Part shown: piece after piece, positions 8,978-15,612 of the stretch
How positions within the stretch are numbered: position 1 is the first letter of the stretch
Layout of the letters: the number at the start of each line of letters is the position of its first letter
Source of the DNA: Physocladia obscura
Taxonomy: Eukaryota > Chytridiomycota > Chytridiomycetes > Chytridiales > Chytriomycetaceae
Length of the DNA stretch: 15,612 nucleotides
Direction: 5' to 3'
Assembly: GCA_027596945.1 (NCBI GenBank)
Contig: JADGJH010000659.1
Location: 1-15,612 of the forward strand
Notes under the pieces: model-generated
Seen by the model: the letters and a program-made list of their open reading frames with translations, nothing else
Databases searched by the model: none
What the model was told of the DNA's origin: nothing
Position numbers and translations under genes: made by a program

Positions 8978-9242
8978 TCATGTTTTTGACAGTACTGTCT
9001 CTCTGGCTTTGTCAATTTTGTAGGTGTATACCCACTTTGACCTGAGTAGCTTTCTTGTCTTCATCCTTTGACCTTTCTTCTCTACTTTCTTTCTACATAA
9101 ACCATTTAATTCTTCCTTCTCAGCTTCAATAAAATATTCAGCATATTTATGCTTGAGCATTTCTTTCCTATTGGGTGGTGCTTGAGGTGAGCCTTTTGTT
9201 GAAATAGCTTCAGGCAGTGGGTTTAGGATATGAATTGTTAAT
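8978..9242 (-). pseudogene. Copia reverse transcriptase N-terminal piece
   Basis: The frame contains APPNRKEMLKHKYAEYF, EAEKEELNGLCRK and LLRSKWVYTYKIDKA. This matches the start of the copia reverse transcriptase domain (acidic helix, 'E...L...T', then KWVYKIK). It stops right after this at 8978-8980. The palm motifs, including the YVDD box, are not found before the RNase H remnants begin, so roughly 200 residues of the core have been lost. Confidence 0.7.
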
Positions 9243-9515
9243 TTCTTCTATTTCTTTTATTCCTTTGTTGATCTTTTTTTCTATTCTGTTTACCTTGGCA
9301 TATGCCTTGGCTTGAGAATTTTCTTGTTTTGCAACAATAACTGATTTCATGAACTATTTTGCCATTAATTGCTGTGTTTCTTCTCAAATAAACTATTTTT
9401 TTGCTGTTTCCTAATTATTCTAAAGATTTTACTCAATTGCTCTATCTTCTGGTAAATCATGATCTATGGCACTTGGTAATGATGAAAAATTTGATTCTAA
9501 ATCTGAGAAATCTGA

Positions 9516-10371
9516 TTAATTTGAAATTTTTTCCAATAGTGAGTAATCAGATAAAACTGTACTATACTCTGAAGCAATGTCTTCTTCTAAATCACTTAAT
9601 GCAGATTTATAAACAGAAGGGTCACTGTCATCTTCAACTTTATCATGGATTTCATTGTCCTGTATATTATTGCTCAATGATATTTCAGAGTATTTCTTCT
9701 CCAGGAATAGATTCTGTCTTATCCATTGTATGTATGGTAGGAACTCATCCCTAGTTTTAGGACTTAAACCAGACTTCTTTGTGTTGATGTCAGAATTGTC
9801 AACAGATTTTTCTAGGCCAGGGAGTATGTTTGTGTAAAATATACCGTGTGCACTTGTAACAATGCACCTCAATGTGCCTTTTGTTAGATCTGTAAATTCT
9901 GAATAATCTAGTGCCCACATGACCCAAGAAAGTTTCTGGTGTCTCATGAGGTTGGTAAGCTCCTCCCTTTTGCTTTTTTGCAAGGTGCATAGTAACTTTA
10001 CAGCCAAATGGATGCAATAAACTTAAATCAGGGTCTTTTTCAAACCATAATTTATAAGGTGAGGTTGTTTGGTCATCAGGATGAGCCATACAATTTCTGA
10101 CATATACTGAATTCAGCAATGCAAAATTAAGGAATTGTTTTGGTAATTTTGCCTGTGCAATCATTGCTATTGCATTTGCTTTATGTATTTTATATGTATT
10201 TTCTGCTAAATCATTAAACTCCTTTGAATAAGGTGGGCTTGGTTCATCAATAATTTTTGGAACTCTTTGTTCACAGAAATTTTTGAACTCAGATTTTAAT
10301 TCACCACCTTCATGCATAATGACACCAATTTTGCAAAGAATGTTGCTGTTTTTCCCATTTATTGATTGCAT
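9516..10371 (-). pseudogene. Copia integrase core, C-terminal half and linker, frameshifted
   Basis: Two overlapping minus frames (9799-10371 and 9516-10007) share one integrase. The first shows the conserved run with KLPKQFLNFALLNSVYVRN, DDQTTSPYKLWFEKDP, LHPFGCKVTMHL and ETFLGHVG, all copia integrase positions. A frameshift near 9950-10000 carries on in the second frame into an acidic S/D/E-rich linker (NNIQDNEIHDKVEDDSD), as expected between integrase and reverse transcriptase. The second catalytic Asp of the DDE triad is changed: where SDNGGEF is expected the frame reads MHEGGEL. The Glu in NDLAEN is kept. Confidence 0.8.
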
Positions 10372-10850
10372 TTTCTACAATTTTCACTGTTTCTGATTTC
10401 CTTTTATGAAATTCAATTTTGGTAAACTGTGACTTTGCATCCACAATTATTGTGCCTTGTACATCTCCATTAACTATTCTTTTAGGGAGTGGAAATGTGT
10501 TTGTGCCAATTGTTTCAAGTAATTGTGATGCTGGTCTTAAAGTTGCATATATTGGGCCACATTTTATTTTTCCAAGCACACAATCAAAACAAAATTCATG
10601 TGTGTTTGGAACATTTTTGTCTTCAGATAAAATTTTACTACTCTTCAAAGTTTCAAAATTGAATGAAGATTGAAATGATGAAAGCTTCTATGAATTTCAT
10701 GAATTAAAGTGTAAATTCCTCCAACTGTTTCTTGGTGTGAATAAGTTTGTCTTTGTATTTTGAATTGAAAAATTTGTGATTTAATACCTCCCCTTTTCAG
10801 TCTGCAGAAATGGCTTTGCAAATTCAATGCCACTAATGTTGACAACAATC
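10372..10850 (-). pseudogene. Copia pre-integrase zinc finger and integrase N-terminus
   Basis: The frame ending at 10645 holds VGGIYTL followed by HRSFHH, the H-x4-H half of the integrase zinc finger. After a frame change at about 10648 the next frame gives CFDC, the C-x2-C half, then VLGKIKCGP. Then comes TIIVDAKSQFT, which carries the first catalytic Asp of the integrase, and KSETVKIVENAI. Order and spacing match the GAG-pre-integrase and integrase domains of copia elements. The frame change means no continuous protein can be made. Confidence 0.75.
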
Positions 10851-11267
10851 TTTGGCCTTCTGTAAGAGCTATTTACAAGTAAGACTTCATATTTGTAAGG
10901 CAGGTTGGCTTCAGTTGTACAACTAAAGCTGGAAGTTGCTTTCTTTGCAATACCAAGACTCTTTATTGGATTCATGCAGTAAATACTATCAATGACTCTA
11001 GCAATCTCATGGACCTCAGAAAAGTCTGCATCTTGGTAGAATACATGCTTGATAGTAAGGAAAATCCTATTCTTTGTGCTTTTTAACCACTGCAAGCAGG
11101 ATATCAGTAAATTATTGACTTTAGCCCAAATAAGTGCATTTGGAAATTTTTTGTTCTCACCTCCCACATTGTGTTCAAAAATCTCCTTGAAACTGTATTA
11201 GTTGCAAAAGTAATATAAAAAGAATTATTTACCAGCTTAGTATCATTGATGTCCAGTTTCCAATTTT
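10850..11267 (-). pseudogene. Copia protease region, poorly preserved
   Basis: Between the zinc knuckle and the pre-integrase domain, minus frames (mainly 10781-11167) give a long degenerate stretch. YEVLLVNSSYRRPKIVV resembles the 'VLYVP.l..nLlSv' segment that follows the copia protease. The catalytic DSGA motif is not recognisable; WKLDINDT near 11250 sits where it would be expected. Assignment rests mostly on position. Confidence 0.45.
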
Positions 11268-11500
11268 TTATCGCCATGACTTCTTCCTTTCCATTGAACT
11301 CATTGATTTTCCCTTTCTGATTTTTTCAGATTCTTTACATCTTTGCTTCTTCAGAAAATGACAATCCTCAGGGGTATGTGTGTCCACTTTGTGATAGTCA
11401 CACCAAACTGGATTGTCATTACTCTCCACAGCCTTTCCTTTTTGCTTCAACAAGCTTCACTTTAGCAGTGTGACTCTTAGATCCATTTTGCAAACCTCAA
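11268..11500 (-). pseudogene. Gag zinc-knuckle segment (C-x2-H-x4-H-x4-C)
   Basis: WCDYHKVDTHTPEDC gives C-x2-H-x4-H-x4-C, with His in the usual second Cys place. Such CHHC knuckles are known from many LTR-retrotransposon Gag proteins. It is preceded, with a frameshift in an A-rich run, by a basic K/R/E helix (AKVKLVEAKRKG), normal for Gag C-termini. The frame ends at 11268. Confidence 0.6.
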
Positions 11501-11510
11501 TGGACTACTA

Positions 11511-12269
11511 TCAAGCTTTTAAAGCTCCCCCTCCATGTGAAAAACCAACAACTCTGCTTGTTACAATAGGAGTGGAACTAGAAATATTGTTTGAGTGATA
11601 AAGACATAAAGAAAAACAGTACCTGATTTTTGGGAGCTCATATAATGCAGGTTGTTTGGTAGCAACAGTTACTTGTGAATTTGGTATGTTGTTGTCACTG
11701 TCAGCTTCATTATTTGATTGCGTATTGTCAATTTTGTCATCAAGGTCTTGCTGCATCAAGTTCAGCAAATCATCCAACACTACACTGTTGTCATTAATTG
11801 CGTCTAGCACAATAGTGTCATTTTTTTCATCAATTTGACGAGCAATTTGTTTTGCATGAACAACTTGCAGGGGGCAGGTAGGATCTCCAGTTTTCTTCTT
11901 GACGTTTTGTAGCTTCTTGTACTTGCTTTTAACAGCTTCTGCATTTTGATTGTAGCCCAGTGCCGTATACCTTGCGATGGCAACATCCCATTCATTTAAC
12001 CCAGACAGAAGGACATCTTCAATAATATCCAGTAAATTTTTGATTTCATGCAGCCACCAATTATTTCCATGTGGTTTGATTGCTGTTGCTGCTGCTGGTG
12101 TTTTGGGTGCTTTTTTAGTGCTCTGAGTTGGCTGTTTGTTTATTTTTGTGTTTTGTCTTTTTTGGGATAAAAATTTTTTTTTTGTGAAGACTATTATTTC
12201 ATCTTGACAAAAATGTCCTAGGGACAGACTGCCTGTCCTGCCGGGACAAAGACATTTTGTCTTTTTCAT
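11511..12269 (-). CDS. DUF6818-like (SANT/Myb-like) protein or fragment
   Basis: A minus-strand frame is open from 12368 and stops at 11511-11513; 12269 is an in-frame ATG. After a K/T/P-rich segment comes a domain of about 80 residues. It contains NNWWLHEIKNLLDIIED, LNEWDVAIARYTALGY, the helix AEAVKSKYKKL, KKKTGDPTCPLQ and AKQIARQIDEK. The W...E...LL..IE..L..G...W pattern, the K(K/P)TGDPTCP signature and the AK.I...ID end match what I remember of Pfam DUF6818, a Myb/SANT-like domain common in oomycetes and fungi, often in multicopy genes. An acidic D/N-rich tail follows. The last 40 residues may be intron read-through: a GTACTG donor at 11623 and an AGCAG acceptor near 11560 are possible. 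A DNA-binding role is inferred from the SANT-like pattern. It lies among transposon pieces, shares their CpG depletion, and its true start and end are unsure. Confidence 0.55.
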   Translation of the reverse strand: MKKTKCLCPGRTGSLSLGHFCQDEIIVFTKKKFLSQKRQNTKINKQPTQSTKKAPKTPAAATAIKPHGNNWWLHEIKNLLDIIEDVLLSGLNEWDVAIARYTALGYNQNAEAVKSKYKKLQNVKKKTGDPTCPLQVVHAKQIARQIDEKNDTIVLDAINDNSVVLDDLLNLMQQDLDDKIDNTQSNNEADSDNNIPNSQVTVATKQPALYELPKIRYCFSLCLYHSNNISSSTPIVTSRVVGFSHGGGALKA

Positions 12270-12276
12270 TTGTCCC
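12206..12276. repeat. Cluster of inverted repeats with GGGACA/TGTCCC words
   Basis: GACAAAAATGTC (12206-12217) pairs with GACATTTTGTC (12251-12261), one base short of perfect. Inside it AGGGACAG (12220-12227) pairs with CTGTCCT (12233-12239) around a 5-base loop. A further GGGACA (12243-12248) pairs with TGTCCC (12271-12276). The site lies at the upstream end of the DUF6818-like frame and may be a terminal or regulatory hairpin of a mobile element. Function unknown. Confidence 0.45.
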
Positions 12277-12347
12277 AGTTTTGGAAGTTTTCTGATGGCT
12301 CCAGTTGTTTGGTGGTAACAGGGCATAGAAGTGCACCAATTGAAAAC

Positions 12348-12356
12348 TAGTATGGA
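12348..12356. repeat. Candidate target-site duplication, left copy
   Basis: TAGTATGGA, repeated at 13843-13851; with three further bases on the left (AAC versus AAT) the match is 11 of 12. The two copies bracket the LINE fragment. The last bases of this copy overlap the first codon of the LINE reading frame, so a little microhomology at the 5' junction is likely. Confidence 0.5.
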
Positions 12357-12900
12357 CTCTTGCAAGATTCAGCAGCTTCCCCATCATTGTTCAACTGTCA
12401 TATTCACAGTTTATCAATTAGATTATGTAAGCCTGGAGTACCAATAGTGGGAGCACATGGAATTTGCCTCAACAAGCTCTTGTTTGCAGACCACACTTCC
12501 CTTTTTGCAGGAAACATGACAGATCTTGCAAAATTACTCACCATCAGTGGACATTGGTCATGGGAAGTTGGCATCAGGTTCTCATCTACAAAGTGTGTCT
12601 TCTTGGGCCCAACTCTAAAAACATGTGAAGCTCCCCTTTGTTTATATGAAGAGAACCTGCCCTCAAAAAAAGTTGTGCCATATCTTTGTCTGCCACTTTG
12701 CCAATGTGGCATTGACTAGAACCAGCTGACTCATGAGTACACCCAGAAAATTCATGGAGTTATCATGACTCTTGCTTCTCTTGGCATAAATACATTGGGC
12801 TGGGCCCCTGCAGCTTCAACTATCATATACAGGAGCTTTGGTTGCCCTGTTCTTGAATATAGAGTTGCACTTAAAATTTCATCATTCAAAGCCCCCAAGT
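12351..12900 (+). pseudogene. LINE reverse transcriptase, motifs B and C onward
   Basis: GLLQDSAASPSLFN matches the LINE 'G..QG..LSP.LFN' motif and LLFADHTSLFA the catalytic FADD box, here changed to FADH so that the second Asp is lost. KCVFLGP and a later segment with VLEYRVA follow, as in the thumb and connection region. A stop at 12717-12719 splits the frame; it continues open to about 12896 and then hits several stops. Confidence 0.75.
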
Positions 12901-13842
12901 TGTACAAATCTGTCCAATTACTGCCCCACATATAATAAGCTCTAGTCTAGAGCACATATTAGTGGCTGTCCTTCACTGGTTGCTTCAAGTTGAACCCTCT
13001 AAACACTAGGCCAATGAATTCAACATGACATGAGCTGCTTGACTTCACAACTCAATTGACAACTCAATTCCTGCTGTCTAGATATGGCATGGTGCTATGC
13101 TTGGTGTACACTTAACCTTCCAAGAAAGCTTGTCAAGACTCACAACAAAACAACATGCTCTTGCACCATCAAGAATCTGATCTACTTGACCATTCAACTG
13201 CATCACTGGTCTACCCACTAACAATCCAGTCCCTACAAACTTCCACACAAACCACCACATATGCTTTCTGACAAAATTCAGCTCAGGCTACATAAACAGG
13301 CAATTGTCAAACTTGAAGATAGCCTTGGTATTGTAGCAGGCACTATCAAAGTCAAGCTGGACAATAGAATTCTGCCATATCTAAAGTCATGCACAGGCAT
13401 TGACAAGAAGACATGCAACACAGTTATAAGGTGGAATGTTGGTGCAGTTACAAGTCATGAAGAAAGCCTCAAATGTGGTCACACACTCTTTTGTCTACAT
13501 GCATCTGAATGCTCTGGTGTGGTTGACACTTTATCAATCCAGTACCTGACAGTGGACTATCTGGCAGGAAGAACAGCATGGTTGGATTCAGTCATGAACA
13601 AGTTTTGCAACACAGTGCTAAATAAACAACTACCTATGCTGATGTGGCTGAAGCAGTGCCAAAATGCTCTCAGTCTTGCATATGACAACTTTGTGGTGCC
13701 CTTCTTGGCTGTCCCAAGAACCAAGGCCATGTAGGTGTGGGATAACACCCAAGGTCACCTCTTTTTGAAACAAGAACTTTTATACTTTGAAACCAGCATT
13801 TTATTCTGATAGCTCTTAAGTTATTTCTACTTTGTTGGGAAT
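12357..13842 (+). mobile_element. 5'-truncated, degenerate LINE (non-LTR) retrotransposon
   Basis: The plus strand starts inside the reverse transcriptase domain and runs to the C-terminal zinc motif and a short 3' region, as in 5'-truncated LINE copies. A 9-base direct repeat flanks it. No A-tail is present at the right end. Stops at 12717, around 12895, and beyond, plus frame changes, show it is dead. CpG is almost absent. Confidence 0.75.
13261..13734 (+). pseudogene. LINE C-terminal segment with zinc-binding motif
   Basis: An open frame of 157 residues in a different frame from the reverse transcriptase piece. Its middle holds VIRWNVG followed by KCGHTLFCLHASECSG, the 'RWRLG ... CxCG..L...HALECSG' end motif seen in many fungal LINE proteins. 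It ends at TAG 13732-13734. The region 12900-13260 before it contains stops in all frames and is the eroded link between the two parts. Confidence 0.6.
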
Positions 13843-13851
13843 TAGTATGGA
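13843..13851. repeat. Candidate target-site duplication, right copy
   Basis: TAGTATGGA, identical to 12348-12356. On the minus strand both copies place CAT ACT in the same codon phase of the interrupted reading frame. Confidence 0.5.
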
Positions 13852-14340
13852 AGTTTGAAACTCTTACTGCGATAAAGATACAGGGAAAGTGACTCTTAGG
13901 AGCATTGGAAGGACTGTTAATGGACTTGCTTTTCTCAACTTCATCAATTTGATCAATGATATCAGCAGATTTGAGTTTGTTTGAGAACTTGTCATTTTGA
14001 ATAGCAAGTATCAATGATGCAAAATCATGATCTTCCACTGAAATAATTCTAAGTGTCTTCTTTTGTACTTGGAAGTCAATTATTGGTCCAATTGCTCTGC
14101 ATAATAACTATGCATTGTGAAATATCATTCATAGAGCTGCTGCTACAAATCCAAGTTAATTTGTTTTCTCTCTAGAATTCCAGTATCTTTCTCATTTTCT
14201 GTCATATCATCTGAGTTGGTAAAGTTTAAACAAGCATACAGCTTGTCAATCATTTCAGCAAAATATGTACAGTTCTTGAGTGTACCAGACCAGTGTGAAA
14301 CATGAATGTTTACTTTCAGAGAAGAAACCTATTGACTGTG
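13852..14340 (-). pseudogene. Minus-strand frame split by the LINE, possibly copia Gag
   Basis: A minus frame open from about 14107 runs to the LINE junction and contains VEDHDFASLILAIQNDKF and SADIIDQIDEVEKSKS. The pattern 'DxDF...L......S..II..I.E' resembles the helical end of a copia Gag, which would precede the zinc knuckle at 11400-11450 on the same strand. Another frame upstream (about 14180-14310) has VNIHVSHWSGTLKN, like the Gag 'NY..W...M' start. Both similarities are weak. Beyond the LINE the same frame goes on (12387-12199) to a stop. Confidence 0.35.
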
Positions 14341-15182
14341 AGATTTTTGGCACATGTGCTTGCACTATTACCAGTGTTTCCAGCATTGTTACTGGACCCT
14401 GTAGCATCTTTGGGGCTTGCTTCAATGATAACTAGAGGAACCAATGAACTGGCAATGACACATTGAATACTTGCAACTTCAGCCTCCTGCCCAGGAATAG
14501 CAGCAGTGAGTGCAGAAATGCAGTCAGTTGCTTCCAAGATGGAGGCTTTTTGATGTGCTTTAAAATTTTTGATAGATTCTGCATTTCAGGCTTGTATGAA
14601 GGATTGAAAGGCTGGACTGTTGCAAAACAATTTTTTGGTGTGATCCACATCACAGATGCATGACCATAACTTTTATCAGAATTGATCAAGAGGACCTCAA
14701 ACCAATATTGAAACTGGAAGAAATAGGGTGCTGCAAGCTTGGTCAACTTGAAAATAGTTTTGTCTTGAAAAGTAATGCTCAACATTATGAGACCAGTGTA
14801 GATAATGTTGATTTGCTGTGTGTAACAAGTGGTTTTAGAGATGCTATAAGTTTATTGATTTGTTGTGACTATTTCAGAATGAAACCAATGGTTTTTATAC
14901 ATTTTCCAGTGTTTTGGTAGCACCTTGGCTTGATTGGTCACTTGGTATCTTAGCTAAGAAGCAAATGTTCTATTTTTCATTTCTAGTGATATCAGCAATG
15001 TCTTTAATCAAGATTAGTTAAGATTCTTATTTATTGTACGGAGAGAATTAATGAATTAATTATATTTGGCTGTGAATTATTTCAAACTGTTGCAATTGGC
15101 CATGGAATTTTAAAGCATGTTATTTGCATTACACCAGCTCCATTTATGGGCATTGTTGTTCCACTCAGTCAAAGTGTTGTTT
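14341..15182. other. CpG-poor stretch, no gene recognised
   Basis: Several frames of 60-120 codons overlap on both strands (for example 14432-14785 minus and 14660-14920 plus) without recognisable motifs. One minus frame (14316-14537) is A/S/N-rich. Shared CpG depletion suggests it belongs to the decayed mobile block. Confidence 0.35.
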
Positions 15183-15390
15183 TTACATCAAGTCAAAAAA
15201 AAAAAAGCACACATCACCTCCTCCATTGCGGAAGTGCTGCCAAACAGGGCAGCCCACATACAACTCATAGAAATTGTGAATGTATAAATCCTCACCTATG
15301 GACAAAAATTAAATACATAATTTGTTTATTATTTTTTATAACCAAACAAAAAAGAGTTAATCATAAAAATAATTATAAAGGAATAAATAC

Positions 15391-15612
15391 CGATTCAGGG
15401 ACCACACTGTCCATCACGTCCTGATTTTGAGGAAAGAAAAAAGAGGGAAAGAAAGAGTTTCGTCCAGTATTTATAGTATTTCAAAGTGAAATCACGTGAA
15501 CACGCTATTACCTCATCTTCATCTTCGCTCTGTGTTGTGAAGAACATTGATTGAGACAAAATAATAAAATATAAAACAAAATATACATACCTCCGGGGCT
15601 GGCGTCTGAGAG
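15391..15612 (-). CDS. Right-edge gene, three small exons (partial, unidentified)
   Basis: On the minus strand three short stretches, 15612-15591, 15529-15512 (18 bases) and 15420-15391 (30 bases), are separated by introns of 61 bases (GTATGT..ACACAG) and 91 bases (GTAATA..AATCAG). The second intron has a strong pyrimidine tract before its acceptor. Joined in one phase they read SQTPAPE, SEDEDE, DVMDSVVPES, a serine/acid-rich piece with no stop; the other phases give a stop. A further donor, GTATTT, follows at 15390-15385. CpG rises again here, as in the host genes. No family can be named, and exons this small need transcript proof. Confidence 0.35.

Larger units (their letters stand above)
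8530..11500 (-). mobile_element. Degenerate Ty1/copia LTR retrotransposon
   Basis: Reading on the minus strand, parts occur in copia order: zinc knuckle, protease and pre-integrase region, integrase, then reverse transcriptase start and RNase H tail. Integrase before reverse transcriptase distinguishes copia from gypsy elements. Frames are shifted or stopped several times, the reverse transcriptase core is missing and no LTR, primer-binding site or polypurine tract could be recognised at either end. The left boundary is abrupt: sequence just beyond the pol stop (about 8520) has a different base composition. Non-autonomous and inactive by inspection. Confidence 0.85.

Noticed and set aside
12301..12330. 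LTR primer-binding site near TGGTAACAGGGC
   Set aside because: Only loosely resembles the tRNA-Met site, lies on the opposite strand from the copia element, and no LTR adjoins it.
15185..15300. Pol III gene or SINE ending in the T run on the minus strand
   Set aside because: I could not find convincing A-box or B-box promoter sequences, so the T run alone is not enough.
1..15612. CRISPR array, phage or bacterial defence system
   Set aside because: No spaced direct repeats, and the genes with their introns are clearly eukaryotic.

Overview
The window looks like nuclear DNA of a fungus. Four protein genes have short spliceosomal introns of 53 to 134 bases with GT..AG ends and AT-rich spacers. 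Two of them, a fungal-type sugar transporter and an alternative oxidase, fit a fungus well. An early-diverging lineage such as a chytrid or mucoromycote is my inference, not something the sequence proves.

Left part (1-8515) is the gene-bearing half. It holds the 3' exons of a TXNDC17-like thioredoxin-fold protein (115-399, +) and a 1.6 kb AT-rich spacer with one unexplained coding-like stretch (1513-1653, -). These are followed by a complete two-exon MFS sugar transporter (2033-3603, +) and a complete three-exon mitochondrial alternative oxidase (4007-5082, +). Tail-to-tail with the oxidase, only 111 bases away, is a complete three-exon mitochondrial ABC half-transporter of the MDL1/ABCB10 type (5194-7582, -). 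A CpG-rich, coding-like but broken stretch (about 7740-8515) follows, which I cannot identify. The oxidase and the ABC exporter both carry a likely mitochondrial presequence and should act at the inner membrane; the transporter should supply sugar at the plasma membrane.

Right part (about 8520-15200) is a block of decayed mobile DNA, nearly free of CpG. On the minus strand lies a broken Ty1/copia retrotransposon (8530-11500): zinc knuckle, protease/pre-integrase region, integrase, reverse transcriptase N-terminus and RNase H tail are visible, the reverse transcriptase core is missing and I see no LTRs. Upstream of it on the same strand is a DUF6818-like (SANT/Myb-like) reading frame (11511-12269). 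Next comes a 5'-truncated plus-strand LINE (12357-13842) flanked by a 9-base direct repeat. The LINE splits a minus-strand reading frame that stays in frame if the insert is removed.

The last 220 bases regain CpG and look like three tiny exons of a minus-strand gene that runs off the right edge. No tRNA, rRNA, CRISPR array or plasmid origin was seen.
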